A DNA stretch of 64,000 nt from Actinomycetaceae bacterium. Lineage in GTDB: Bacteria > Actinomycetota > Actinomycetes > Actinomycetales > Actinomycetaceae. Below, piece by piece: positions 8,726 through 17,285 of this stretch. Below the pieces are notes generated by a model that worked only from the letters and a program-made list of their open reading frames with translations, was not told the DNA's origin and searched no databases. Positions within the stretch are counted from its first letter, which is position 1; each line of letters begins with the position of its first letter. The stretch is from positions 62,001-126,000 of the forward strand of contig JAUMZK010000002.1 of NCBI GenBank assembly GCA_030528145.1. The letters are read 5' to 3'. Both the position numbers and the translations under genes were made by a program.

Positions 8726-9784
8726 TTATTGTTCAAAGTCGAGGATTACTTTTCCGGCGTTGCCAGCAGCGGCCGTTTCAAAGGCTTCTTCCCAATTTTC
8801 GGGCGTGAAACGGTGGGTAATTATGGACCGTACCGCGTCGCGTAAGTATTTTGAAGATTCCATCATGAATGTTGCCAAATACCAGGTGTCAAACATTTCC
8901 CGCCCGTACACGCCTTTAATGGTGAACATGCGGGTGATTACTTTGCTCCAGTCGACAGGGAAGGCGCCTTTTGGTAAGCCCAATAATGACAGGGTGGCCC
9001 CGTGGTTGCAGTGGTCAATCAAGGTGTTTATCCCACCGGGCGCGCCCGACATTTCCAGCCCCACGTCGAAGCCTTCGCGTACGCCCAAGCGGTGCATAAT
9101 TTGCGGCAAGGAATCTTGGGTAACGTCTACTGCCGCGTCTACGCCAATTGCGCGCGCCATTTCCAAACGTTTTTCCTGAATGTCAGTAATTACAACGTGG
9201 CGTGCGCCCTGGTGTTTCGCCAAAGCCGCGCACATAATTCCGATTGGTCCCGCGCCTGTAATCAGTACGTCCCCGCCGGTCAGTTGGGCTTGCTGGCAGG
9301 TGTGGACGGCGTTACCTAACGGGTCGAAGAGGGCGCCCAGTTCGGGGTCGATGAGCTCTGGTTGCACCCACACGTTGCTGGCAGGAACTACCACGTAGTC
9401 GGCAAACCCGCCATCTTGGTTCACCCCAATACCGATAGTGCGCAGACACATGTGCCGCCGCCCGGCCCGGCAGTTACGGCACCGACCACAAACTATGTGC
9501 CCTTCTACTGAACAGCGTTGTCCGACGTGCAGTTCGTCAGGACCGAAACCGGTGGCTACGTCCTCGCCAATTTCGACGATTTCCCCAAAAAATTCGTGTC
9601 CTAAAGTTTGCGGCGGATGCAAAGACCCCGGCGCACCCCCATCCCAGCGGTACAAGTGGACGTCCGTCCCGCACAGTCCGGCGCGTAGTACCCGAATTTT
9701 GACTTCACCGCGACCGGGCGTGGGTTCGGGAATGCTGCACAGTTGCAAACCAGGAGCCTGGGTCATTTTGCGTAACGCTCGCAT
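8726..9784 (-). CDS. tdh: L-threonine 3-dehydrogenase
   Basis: A 352-residue zinc-dependent medium-chain dehydrogenase oxidising L-threonine with NAD+ to 2-amino-3-oxobutyrate, the substrate of the adjacent kbl product. Catalytic zinc ligands and neighbours are Cys38 in GLCGTDVHLY and His63-Glu64 in GHEFFGE; the structural zinc cysteines are 99, 102, 105 and 113, with the same spacing as E. coli Tdh. The NAD site reads ITGAGPIGIMCAALAKHQGA followed by ITDIQEKR. The start at ATG 9784 is preceded by GGAGGA. The gene lies 142 bases before kbl; the two make a tdh-kbl operon. Confidence 0.95.
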   Translation of the reverse strand: MRALRKMTQAPGLQLCSIPEPTPGRGEVKIRVLRAGLCGTDVHLYRWDGGAPGSLHPPQTLGHEFFGEIVEIGEDVATGFGPDELHVGQRCSVEGHIVCGRCRNCRAGRRHMCLRTIGIGVNQDGGFADYVVVPASNVWVQPELIDPELGALFDPLGNAVHTCQQAQLTGGDVLITGAGPIGIMCAALAKHQGARHVVITDIQEKRLEMARAIGVDAAVDVTQDSLPQIMHRLGVREGFDVGLEMSGAPGGINTLIDHCNHGATLSLLGLPKGAFPVDWSKVITRMFTIKGVYGREMFDTWYLATFMMESSKYLRDAVRSIITHRFTPENWEEAFETAAAGNAGKVILDFEQ

Positions 9785-10591
9785 GAGTCCTCCGAAGCGG
9801 ATTAGAACGACATTAATACGTCATTGTGGAAATGAAGTTGTTGGATTAAGTCTAGCTTGTTTGGTGAAGGTTGGACGTGGTCAGGGTTTGAGCGCAGTGA
9901 GGGCGGGTTTGGTGGGGTCGGTGGCAGAGCCTTCCCAGACAAGACCGGTGCGGTCAGCGCGAAACTCAGTTTGAAGCGGGTGTAGGGAGGGCGAGCTAGG
10001 ATAGGGTCGAGGGCGAGGCGCGCGAAAATCTTCAACTTCCGGGTTAGGGTCTATTACCTGGCTAACGCGCATGATAGTTGCCGTGATTGACAAAGTAGAA
10101 GTTATGGACAGTTACAAGCCTCGTGCGGTCGACAGGTTGGTTGCGGTGCGATTGACCAAGTCTGGAGCCATAGTCTTCGAAGGACCAAGGGCTTGCGGGA
10201 AGACGCGAATCGGGATGCAGTGCAGTCCTTGCGGCGGGTGTCTGTGCGAAGTTGGCGTTATTGCCGTCCGAACAGTCAGTTAGCACTACGTCCTCCTAAA
10301 ATATGTTCCCCCATGGATGGGGATTTGTCCTTTGCCAGGTATTTATCATCTAGGCGCGTCCCCGTCTTCGCTAAACTCCTTCGAGCGTAACGGAAAATGC
10401 TGAAAATGCTGCGTTTTGCCGAGTGCGTTAGTTTTTCACCGCTTTTGCTGCCAGGAACGTTACGATCGAGATTTCGTAATACGTTCGTCGAATTCGATTC
10501 TGTGCGTCGGCGGTTTCCCTCCTTAAGGGAACGACCGCGCGCGCCGCCCTCGTACTTCGGTAAAATACTGCCTAGAAAGTAAGGAGGAGCA
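9785..10591. other. 800-base gene-poor region with a decayed ATPase fragment
   Basis: Short frames exist on both strands but none has a convincing ribosome site plus recognisable domains, apart from the AAA fragment listed separately. Five GAGGRCG motifs fall here, three of them within 120 bases (9899, 9987, 10009). TAAAAT near 10561 and AAGGAGGAG at 10580 belong to the next gene. The region looks like eroded coding sequence. Confidence 0.5.
10104..10283 (+). pseudogene. N-terminal remnant of an AAA_14/DUF4143-type ATPase
   Basis: From ATG 10104 the frame reads MDSYKPRAVDRLVAVRL, then SGAIVFEGPRACGKTRIG. The YxPRxVD opening, the GA-V-xxGP-x-x-CGKT P-loop and the spacing between them match the start of the DUF4143-containing ATPases that are common, often toxin-antitoxin-like or mobile, in actinobacteria. 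After the P-loop the similarity ends and the frame stops at 10283; none of the three forward frames continues the family in a way I can recognise. The normal protein is about 400 residues, so this is a fragment of under 60. No ribosome site is seen. Confidence 0.5.
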
Positions 10592-11569
10592 ATGGCAAAC
10601 ATTGTTATGAACCGGTTAGAAGAGGAAATTGCACAGGCGGAGCAACGTCGCGCGAACACGTCTTTTTCCGGTCCGCAAGCTTACCAAGGTGGGGGAATGC
10701 CCTACACAATCGGGCAGAATCCGCAGTATTATGGCGGTCCGCAGTATGCAAACCAGGGGCAGTACCAACCGTACCCTCAAGGTGGACAGCAAGCGGCGCC
10801 CTCAACCCCTTATGGGCAGTACCATGACCGTTACGAGGTCGCATACCAGCAAATGGAAAAGACCTTCCATTATGACGAGGGCGCCTCGATAACTTTTAAC
10901 GACATCATCAACAAGACCAGCACCATGATGGGAATCATGTTGGTGGGAGCCCTGGTGGGCTGGTTCCTTGCGGCTCACGTCCCAGGTTTGGGACTACTCG
11001 CGATAGTAGGGGGCGGCATAATAGCGCTGGTCGCCGGCATAATAGCGGCCGTGAAGCGCAGCCTAAACCCAACAATTTACATAGTGTATGCGGCTTCGGA
11101 AGGGTTGCTATTGGGTGGTATTTCCCAATTGTACGAAGCCGAGTACCCGGCCATTGTGTCGCAGGCAGTCATTGGCACGGCGGCTATTTTTGCCTCCACT
11201 TTGTTGTTGTACCGAATGAGGCTAGTACGTAACTCACCTAAGCTCATGAGGTTCGTGGCAATTTCGTTTATTGCCATTCTCATCTACGCGGTGATTAACC
11301 TCGTATTGGTCCTCTTCAACCTCACTAACGGTCCGTTCGGGCTGGACTCAATGACCCTATTTGGTCTGCCCATCGGCATAGTAATCAGCCTCTATGCAAT
11401 TTTTGTGGGTGCTGCCGCCCTGGTGGTTGACTTCGATATTGCCGAACGTGCCGTCACCGCTGGGGCATCCAAAAAGTTCGCCTGGGTGTGTTCCTTCGGA
11501 ATCGTCCTCGACACCGTATATATTTACGTTTACGTTTTGCGTCTGCTGGCTCTGCTGCGCCGCGACTAG
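10592..11569 (+). CDS. Bax inhibitor-1/YccA-family membrane protein
   Basis: A 325-residue membrane protein. The first ~95 residues are soluble and rich in Gln, Tyr, Gly and Pro (GQNPQYYGG, YANQGQYQPY), after which a conserved MTFNDIIN-like motif (ITFNDIINKTSTMMGIMLVGALVGWF) begins the seven-helix Bax-inhibitor core. Later helices include LLLGGISQLYEAEYPAIVSQAVIGTAAIF and the C-terminal VVDFDIAERAVTAGASKKFAWVCSFGIVLDTVYIYVYVLRLLALL, with the paired acidic residues typical of the family. Actinobacterial members usually carry such a low-complexity N-tail. Role proposed for the family is membrane calcium/proton leak or protease partner; function here is unknown. Start ATG follows AAGGAGGAG. Confidence 0.85.
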   Translation: MANIVMNRLEEEIAQAEQRRANTSFSGPQAYQGGGMPYTIGQNPQYYGGPQYANQGQYQPYPQGGQQAAPSTPYGQYHDRYEVAYQQMEKTFHYDEGASITFNDIINKTSTMMGIMLVGALVGWFLAAHVPGLGLLAIVGGGIIALVAGIIAAVKRSLNPTIYIVYAASEGLLLGGISQLYEAEYPAIVSQAVIGTAAIFASTLLLYRMRLVRNSPKLMRFVAISFIAILIYAVINLVLVLFNLTNGPFGLDSMTLFGLPIGIVISLYAIFVGAAALVVDFDIAERAVTAGASKKFAWVCSFGIVLDTVYIYVYVLRLLALLRRD

Positions 11570-11671
11570 GCGAGCCTGCGATGCTCCATCCGTCGTGTCG
11601 ATCACGGCGGACCTGACGAACTAACCACTAATTGTCCGCATAGTGACAGCCCAACTAACAAAGGAATCCAC

Positions 11672-12082
11672 ATGAGCGACACTTCCCAAATGCCCGCAGT
11701 TTCTGGCGAATACGGCGAAAAACCCGCCCTTACCTTCCCGGATGCGCCCGCCCCTGCCGGTCTGCAAATCAAAGTATTGCACGAGGGCGATGGCGAACCC
11801 GTCCAAGGCGGGCAGCACATCGTTTGCCACTACCTTGGGCAAGTTTGGGGCGGCAACGTCTTTGACAACAGTTTCGACCGGGGTGAACCACTGACCTTCA
11901 TGCTAGGGGCACACCAAGTTATTCCCGGTTGGGATCGAGGGCTCGAGGGCGTCCCCGTGGGGTCGCGCATTCTGCTGTCTATACCCTCCGAATTGGCATA
12001 CGGGGACCGGGGTATCCCGCAAGCCGGTATCAAAGGCGGAGACACCTTAGTGTTTGTTACGGACGTGGTAGGCGCGCTGTAG
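11672..12082 (+). CDS. FKBP-type peptidyl-prolyl cis-trans isomerase
   Basis: A 136-residue cytosolic isomerase of prolyl peptide bonds, with no signal peptide. A short N-terminal lead (about 30 residues) is followed by one complete FKBP domain: VQGGQHIVCHYLGQ, FDNSFDRGEPLTFMLG, VIPGWDRGLEGVPVGSRILLSIPSELAYGDRG and GGDTLVFVTDVVGA. The Phe, Asp, Ile-Pro-Gly-Trp and Tyr of the active pocket are present. The start at ATG 11672 has AAAGGA before it. Ends in a bidirectional terminator shared with msrA. Confidence 0.92.
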   Translation: MSDTSQMPAVSGEYGEKPALTFPDAPAPAGLQIKVLHEGDGEPVQGGQHIVCHYLGQVWGGNVFDNSFDRGEPLTFMLGAHQVIPGWDRGLEGVPVGSRILLSIPSELAYGDRGIPQAGIKGGDTLVFVTDVVGAL

Positions 12083-12141
12083 CGGCGCCTGGCGCAAAAT
12101 AAGCAGAAGAAGTGCGCGCGACCCGCGCAAAACCGCAGCAT

Positions 12142-12175
12142 AAAGGCGATCAGATTGAGAGATCTGATCGCCTTT
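12142..12175. terminator. Bidirectional terminator between FKBP gene and msrA
   Basis: A perfect 14-base stem, AAAGGCGATCAGAT with ATCTGATCGCCTTT, around the six-base loop TGAGAG. A-run at one end and T-run at the other let it serve both convergent genes. Confidence 0.9.
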
Positions 12176-12255
12176 GGGGCATTTCTGCGTATTTTCGCTC
12201 AGTTTCGGTTTGGCAGCTTTCGCAACGAGGACGTACGCGCCTTTGCCGGTGCTAC

Positions 12256-12867
12256 TTACAAAATACCGGTCGGACAGGAAAACCCATTCGGCCCCAAGTT
12301 GCAGTACCCATTCGGATGCTTATACAAATAAGCTTGGTGTTCGTCCTCGGCAGGATAAAACATGCGGGCAGCATCCGGTCCCAGAATTTCGGTGGTAATA
12401 GGTCCTTTCCCTGCCCGCGCGAGCACTTTCTCGAACGCGTCCTTCGACGCTGTTGCCGCCGCGAACTGCTTTGCGGTGGTACAAAAAATCGCGGACCTAT
12501 ACTGCGGTCCCACATCGTTGCCCTGCCGGTCCCCCTGCGTGGGATCGTGATTTTCCCAAAAACGGGCCAACAACTGTTCTAAACTGATTTCTGCGGGGCG
12601 GAAAGTCACCCGCACGGTCTCGGCATGCCCAGTTTTGCCAGTACATACCTCACGGTACGTGGGATGTTCGAGGACGCCGCCCTCGTAACCAGCCACGGTT
12701 CCAATTACGCCGGGGATCCAGAACATGCGTTCCCCACCCCAAAAACACCCCATCGCCAAGTCGATAGTTTCGCTGCCGTCCTCGAAAGGACCCATCAGGG
12801 GAGTGCCTAAAATCGGGTGCAAGCCAGAGTTAGGAAGAACTGGCGTGCGCTTTTGTGAAAATTTCAT
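12256..12867 (-). CDS. msrA: Peptide methionine sulfoxide reductase MsrA
   Basis: Reduces methionine-S-sulfoxide in proteins, repairing oxidative damage. The catalytic GCFWGGE motif has its nucleophile at Cys41; further family motifs are GTVAGYEGG, HPTYREVCTGKTGHAETVRV, FWENHDPTQGDRQGNDVGPQYRSAIF and the C-terminal EDEHQAYLYKHPNGYCNLG. I choose ATG 12867 (MKFSQKRTPVLP, 203 residues) because GGAGG is correctly spaced before it; an upstream in-frame ATG at 12909 lacks a ribosome site. No MsrB domain is fused. The recycling cysteines are not as clear as the nucleophile; Cys at YCNLG is a candidate. Confidence 0.93.
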   Translation of the reverse strand: MKFSQKRTPVLPNSGLHPILGTPLMGPFEDGSETIDLAMGCFWGGERMFWIPGVIGTVAGYEGGVLEHPTYREVCTGKTGHAETVRVTFRPAEISLEQLLARFWENHDPTQGDRQGNDVGPQYRSAIFCTTAKQFAAATASKDAFEKVLARAGKGPITTEILGPDAARMFYPAEDEHQAYLYKHPNGYCNLGPNGFSCPTGIL

Positions 12868-12935
12868 AAAACCTCCGTTCCGATTGTAAAGGACAAAATC
12901 ACTTCCCATAAGATTGTCCTAGGAAGGAGAAGCCT

Positions 12936-14420
12936 ATGCGCAAAAAAATAGTTCGCATATCGAACATTAGCGACACCATAAAAAATGTTAGCGATAGACT
13001 TCGCGACACCCGTAAAGAAATACCTGCAAAGGAATCAGTGGTAATAACCGAGGAAGCCTACCATCCGAACACTACTTTGAAAGATGCTAAAGATTCAGTA
13101 CCTGGATCCCTGCGAGTGGCTGCAGCCTGGTCGTGGCGCATAATAGTAGTAATTGTGGCACTGGCGGCGTTCTTGTACGCCGCCTCCCAACTGGCTGAAG
13201 TGGTAATTCCCGTATTTGTGGCGCTGCTGCTGACAGTCCTGTTGGACCCCATTACCACGTTTTTCCGCAAACACACCTCAAATGCGCTCGCAGCCACGGC
13301 GTCTTTGTTAATTGGTTTAGCGATAGTGATCGGGCTATTTACAATGGCGTCGACGCAAATTGTGTCCGGTATGGGCGACCTAATGGAACAAGCCCGTCAC
13401 GGTGTGGACGCCCTGATTGCCTGGAGTAAATCCGCACCATTTGGCATTGAACAAAAACAAATGGTGCAGTACTTGACCGCATTCCAACACGAAGCTGGGG
13501 CCTTCCTGCAAAAGAACGGGCGCGAATTGGCTTTAGGTGCCGTCAGCGTTACAACCTCGATTACGAAAATCGGTGCGGCTGCCATCATGTCCCTGTTCTG
13601 TCTATTCTTCTTTATGAAGGATGGACGCAAAATTTGGCATTTCTTCCTGCGGTGTATGCCTTATGAAGCCCGCAACCCCGTAAACGAAGCCGCAATCCGT
13701 GGATGGGTGACCATATCTTCTTATGCGCGCACACAAATGCAAGTGGCCGCCATCGACGCCATATCCATTGGTATTGGTGCCTGGCTATTGGACGTGCCTC
13801 TGTCGTTACCCCTGGGCGTGTTGGTATTCCTGGGTTCCTTTATTCCCATTGTGGGTGCTATCAGCACCGGAGCCATTGCGGTGCTGGTCGCCCTCGTTGA
13901 TAAAGGACCGTGGGTGGCAGTTGCCATGCTGGGTGTTATCTTGTTCGTGCAACAGGTCGAAAGCCACATTTTGCAACCCCTGATGATGGGGCACGCCGTG
14001 AACCTGCACCCGCTGGCAGTACTGTTAGCCGTGGCTGCGGGCGCATTTACAATGGGTATTTTTGGTGCTATGTTTGCCGTGCCTATCATGGCGTTCTTGA
14101 ACACATCCATCATGTACCTGCACGGTTACGATAAATTCTTGCGGCTAAATTACGAGCCAGACCGACCGGGTGGACCTCCTGGACAACTAGATGAAGACAT
14201 ACGCCGGTCGTTGGAACCATCCCAATCCAACCTGCTGGATGCCGCCGAAGCCCGCGAAAAACTGGAAGCCGCCGGGGGAGTGGATCCCCGCCTAGTTCCC
14301 GAACGCGATGACGTTGCGGTAGTGGCCGCCAGCGAAGCCCAAAAAGCGGTCGGAGACAAGGAAATTCCCGCGTTTGAAGACCAGAAAACCATCGTCAGAG
14401 CCGCCAAAGAAAAAGAATGA
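12936..14420 (+). CDS. AI-2E family transporter (TqsA/YdiK-like permease)
   Basis: A 494-residue membrane protein with seven to eight helices and soluble ends. After a charged N-terminal 65 residues comes WSWRIIVVIVALAAFLYAASQLAEVVIPVFVALLLTVLLDPITTFFRK, the usual AI-2E opening; the late core contains LPLGVLVFLGSFIPIVGAISTGAIAVLVALVDKGPW and LFVQQVESHILQPLMMGHAVNLHPLAVLLAVAAG, the family signature. The last ~110 residues are polar, acidic and Ala/Glu rich. Known relatives export autoinducer-2, or act as Na+/H+ or glycine-type exporters, so the substrate is open. Start ATG follows AGGAAGGAGAAG. Closed by a strong bidirectional terminator. Confidence 0.85.
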   Translation: MRKKIVRISNISDTIKNVSDRLRDTRKEIPAKESVVITEEAYHPNTTLKDAKDSVPGSLRVAAAWSWRIIVVIVALAAFLYAASQLAEVVIPVFVALLLTVLLDPITTFFRKHTSNALAATASLLIGLAIVIGLFTMASTQIVSGMGDLMEQARHGVDALIAWSKSAPFGIEQKQMVQYLTAFQHEAGAFLQKNGRELALGAVSVTTSITKIGAAAIMSLFCLFFFMKDGRKIWHFFLRCMPYEARNPVNEAAIRGWVTISSYARTQMQVAAIDAISIGIGAWLLDVPLSLPLGVLVFLGSFIPIVGAISTGAIAVLVALVDKGPWVAVAMLGVILFVQQVESHILQPLMMGHAVNLHPLAVLLAVAAGAFTMGIFGAMFAVPIMAFLNTSIMYLHGYDKFLRLNYEPDRPGGPPGQLDEDIRRSLEPSQSNLLDAAEAREKLEAAGGVDPRLVPERDDVAVVAASEAQKAVGDKEIPAFEDQKTIVRAAKEKE

Positions 14421-14533
14421 GGTGGGAAAGCAGTCAGACTCGCTGATATGACAGATGGTGTGGCGGCAGTTATGCAGGTATGCAATTGGCGCGCCTCGAA
14501 AAGACAATAAGTATGTAAGGGCAAGTAGATAGT

Positions 14534-14568
14534 GAAGGTGTCCGGAGGCTTCTCCTCCGGACACCTTC
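14534..14568. terminator. Bidirectional terminator between AI-2E gene and greA
   Basis: A perfect 15-base stem, GAAGGTGTCCGGAGG with CCTCCGGACACCTTC, around loop CTTCT, in the space between two convergent genes. Confidence 0.88.
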
Positions 14569-14634
14569 ATGCAGATTTTTGCGGCGCCTAAGTGACCGTA
14601 CAGACGTAGTGGTGGGGTGCGAGGACGGTGGTAC

Positions 14635-15114
14635 CTAGTCTGCCTTGTACGGGGTGACGTCACCTACCTCGACTTTAATCATCTTGCCGTTTGGTGCCTT
14701 GTACTCAACGGTATCCCCAGAATGGTGTCCCATCAGAGCCTTGCCGATAGGGGCGTCCGGGCTGAAAACTTCAATGCCCAAGCCTTCGGAGGCCTCGCGC
14801 GTACCCAGCAAAAACCGCATCTCCCGACCCGCCATTTTCACCGACACGATCATGCCTGGTTCGATAATGCCGTCGTCAGCTGGGGTTTCACCGACGTGGG
14901 CGCCCTCTAACAATTCCTCCAATTGGGCAATACGGGTTTCGTTCATCGCCTGTTCTTCGCGTGCCGCATGGTAACCCCCGTTCTCCTTCAAATCCCCTTC
15001 TTGACGGGCAGCATCAATGCGTTTTGCAATTTCCATACGCACCTCTTCTTTGCGATGCGTCAATTCGCCAACGAGCTTGTCATAAGCATCCTGCGTAAGC
15101 CAAGTAGTTTCCAT
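14635..15114 (-). CDS. greA: Transcription elongation factor GreA
   Basis: A 159-residue factor that inserts its coiled coil into the RNA polymerase secondary channel and stimulates cleavage of backtracked RNA. The N-terminal hairpin reads TWLTQDAYDKLVGELTHRKEEVRMEIAKRI, and the tip holds the acidic ARQEGDLKENGGYHAAREEQ signature with the essential Asp and Glu. The C-terminal FKBP-like domain shows MIVSVKMAGREMRFLLGT and SPDAPIGKALMGHHSGDTVEYKAPNG. ATG 15114 has GGAAGGG upstream and gives the standard length; the open frame back to 15171 is ignored. Confidence 0.95.
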   Translation of the reverse strand: METTWLTQDAYDKLVGELTHRKEEVRMEIAKRIDAARQEGDLKENGGYHAAREEQAMNETRIAQLEELLEGAHVGETPADDGIIEPGMIVSVKMAGREMRFLLGTREASEGLGIEVFSPDAPIGKALMGHHSGDTVEYKAPNGKMIKVEVGDVTPYKAD

Positions 15115-15138
15115 AACTAACCCTTCCGATAAAATGAG

Positions 15139-15159
15139 GTGCCCGGCACAGCCGGGCAC
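15139..15159. terminator. Hairpin between hemolysin III gene and greA
   Basis: GTGCCCGGC and GCCGGGCAC pair perfectly around ACA. Read on the minus strand it follows the hemolysin III-like gene by about 200 bases and precedes greA by 25, with a short T-rich stretch (ATTTTA) after it, so it may end the upstream transcript or attenuate greA. Confidence 0.5.
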
Positions 15160-15357
15160 TAATAGGCACACTCTACCAAGTACTTGCCCAAAATACTATT
15201 CAAAAAACAGTGGCATCCGCGAAAACCCCGAAATAATGGTTGAAACAGATCGCCATACTACGGCTGCGCAAATGTTTCACGTGAAAATTGTGGCGCCTCG
15301 GCGTCCTCGTCAGAAAAACCCAGTGAAATTGTGAAAGAGAGCCTGCCCGCCGCGAAC

Positions 15358-16101
15358 CTACTGTAATAACGCGAAATAAGCGGCAACACAATGGCAGATC
15401 CACCCCGCCAACGTGAACGCGTGAAACAATTCGTGAAACCCGAAATAGCGCGGCGCCAAATTCGGCCATTTAAAACCGTAAACTAACGCGCCCAGCGTGT
15501 AACAGATGCCACCGGAAATCAGCAGCCACGTGAAAGCCAGTCCACCGCCCTCGACCAATTCCGGCATATACCAAATGGCAACCCATCCTAAAGCCACGTA
15601 AATGGGGGTGTATAGCCAACGGGGCACGCTCGGCCACACCCACTGCAAAATTATGCCGACAATGGCGCCCGCCCACACTACGCCCAACAAAATGTAACAG
15701 TCGATGCCAGAAATAGTGCCCACCGCCATGGGCGTATAAGTGCCCGCTATTAGCAAAAAAATATTGGAATGATCCCAGTTGCGCAAAAACTTTTCCGCCA
15801 AGGGTCCCCAGTAGTTGCGGTGATAGTAGCCGCTAATCCCGAACAGCATCAAGGACGCAACCAAAAAAATCGCGGCCGCAAACCTCCCCCACATATCCGG
15901 TGTCAGAACTATCAACACCACCACAGCGGTCAATGACACAGGGGCGGCGACTGTGTGAAACCAGCCGCGCAGTTTGGGTTTGCGCAACAAACCCTCAATT
16001 AGGGTGGGATCTATGCGGCGCCAGGAGTTACGCGAGACTTTGCGTGCCGTGGTCTGGTTCGCGGCCGGCGGAGTGGCAACGCTTACGGGTTTTTTCCTCA
16101 T
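15358..16101 (-). CDS. Hemolysin III (PAQR/YqfA) family membrane protein
   Basis: A 247-residue seven-helix membrane protein of the hemolysin III/PAQR superfamily. The family's metal-linked motifs are visible: S..YH in LFGISGYYHR, the D-H-S run in RNWDHSNIFLLIAGTYTP, and H...H in GFHELFHAFTLAGW at the C-terminus. Known relatives range from Bacillus hemolysin III to lipid-metabolism enzymes with a ceramidase-like fold; whether this one is hemolytic is not shown by sequence. About 45 polar residues precede the first helix. No Shine-Dalgarno is seen before ATG 16101, so the start could be leaderless (AATGTT six bases upstream) or lie further in. Confidence 0.85.
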   Translation of the reverse strand: MRKKPVSVATPPAANQTTARKVSRNSWRRIDPTLIEGLLRKPKLRGWFHTVAAPVSLTAVVVLIVLTPDMWGRFAAAIFLVASLMLFGISGYYHRNYWGPLAEKFLRNWDHSNIFLLIAGTYTPMAVGTISGIDCYILLGVVWAGAIVGIILQWVWPSVPRWLYTPIYVALGWVAIWYMPELVEGGGLAFTWLLISGGICYTLGALVYGFKWPNLAPRYFGFHELFHAFTLAGWICHCVAAYFALLQ

Positions 16102-16166
16102 AAAATAAACATTAGTAAATGTTTCGTTAGCATGCTATATACCAGCCGGTAACCCGAGGAGGACAC

Positions 16167-16922
16167 GTGGCAACTGCAGGTATGTTATACAGAATGTACG
16201 AGCGGCGGCTGCTGGCATCCCTTAAAGGCGCCGCATTGCCCCGCCACATTGGCGTTATTTTGGATGGGAACCGGCGGTGGGCAAGGGCGATTGGTTCCGA
16301 AGCCAGTCACGGGCACCGCCAAGGCGCCACGAAGATTGACGAATTCTTGGGGTGGTCGGCAGAAACTGGTATCGAAGTGGTCACATTGTGGATGTTGTCG
16401 ACTGACAATTTGGAAAGAGACCCGAACGAGTTGTCCGAGTTGCTGACGATTATTGCGGAGACCGTGGAACGAATTGGGAAAACGCGTTGCGTTCGCGTGA
16501 TGGGGGCAAAGGATTTGTTGCCCGAAGATATTGTGACGCGGCTCAGTAATGTAGAGGACGCTTCAGCGGGTAATGGTGGTATGCAGGTCAACGTGGCTAT
16601 TGGTTATGGTGGTCGCGAAGAAATAGCGGACGCCGTGCGGTCTTTGCTACGCGACCGCGCAGCGAAAGGGCAGAGCATTGACGAAGTTGCCGAAACCTTG
16701 AACGTAGACGACATTACCGCGCATCTTTACACTAAGGGACAACCGGACCCTGACCTGGTTATCAGAACGTCAGGTGAGCAGCGTCTTTCTGGATTCTTAC
16801 TGTGGCAAAGTGCCCATAGCGAATACTATTTTTGCGAAACATACTGGCCAGATTTTCGCCGCGTAGACTACTTGCGGGCGTTGCGTGACTATTCGCAACG
16901 CGAACGGCGCATGGGCAAATAA
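16167..16922 (+). CDS. uppS: Isoprenyl transferase (cis-prenyl chain synthase, UppS-like)
   Basis: A 251-residue cis-prenyltransferase adding isopentenyl units to an allylic diphosphate, giving short-chain or undecaprenyl/decaprenyl diphosphate for cell-wall lipid carriers. It starts at GTG with CGAGGAGG upstream. The catalytic Asp33 is in HIGVILDGNRRWARAIG; EVVTLWMLSTDNLERDP, NVAIGYGGREEIADAV and the C-terminal DLVIRTSGEQRLSGFLLWQSAHSEYYF plus YWPDFRRVDYLRALRDY are all standard. Actinobacteria have both Z-farnesyl and decaprenyl types; with this length and no other copy in view, chain length is undecided. Confidence 0.93.
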   Translation: MATAGMLYRMYERRLLASLKGAALPRHIGVILDGNRRWARAIGSEASHGHRQGATKIDEFLGWSAETGIEVVTLWMLSTDNLERDPNELSELLTIIAETVERIGKTRCVRVMGAKDLLPEDIVTRLSNVEDASAGNGGMQVNVAIGYGGREEIADAVRSLLRDRAAKGQSIDEVAETLNVDDITAHLYTKGQPDPDLVIRTSGEQRLSGFLLWQSAHSEYYFCETYWPDFRRVDYLRALRDYSQRERRMGK

Positions 16923-16995
16923 GCTTACCTGGGATTACATGCGGCGGTTCTACCGTTATCCACCCCAGGTTTACAACCATCAGGAATTAGACTCC

Positions 16996-17205
16996 TTATT
17001 GCGGTGTGGACACGTTTTCGCCAGTTGCGGCGTCTAAACGCGTTTTCGCTGCGTCCAGGAAGTTTTGGCAGTGTTTCGCCAGCGCCTCCCCGCGTTCCCA
17101 CAGTTTGAGGGCGTCCTCTAAAGGCACCTGCCCGCTTTCCAACTTGCGTACCGTGTCCACCAGTTCGTCGCGAGCTTGTTCGTAGGTGAGGTTTTCGGTG
17201 TCCAT
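16996..17205 (-). CDS. xseB: Exodeoxyribonuclease VII small subunit
   Basis: A 69-residue helical subunit that binds the XseA C-terminus to form exonuclease VII, which degrades single-stranded DNA. The family pattern is complete: LTYEQARDELVDTVRKLESGQVPLEDALKLWERGEALAKHCQNFLDAAKTRL. ATG 17205 has AAAGGAAA upstream. It lies 80 bases downstream of xseA on the same strand. The next gene, uppS, is convergent with only 73 bases between. Confidence 0.92.
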   Translation of the reverse strand: MDTENLTYEQARDELVDTVRKLESGQVPLEDALKLWERGEALAKHCQNFLDAAKTRLDAATGENVSTPQ

Positions 17206-17285
17206 TTGTTTCCTTTACCGTTTGTTTTTGGTTTCTGCCGTTATTTTCTGTTTACGCCGCGACCAGCACAGGCGCGTTTTCGCTT

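Noticed and set aside
9802..10093. Overlapping 70-77-codon minus-strand frames after tdh
   Set aside because: No ribosome site and no recognisable motif; probably eroded sequence.
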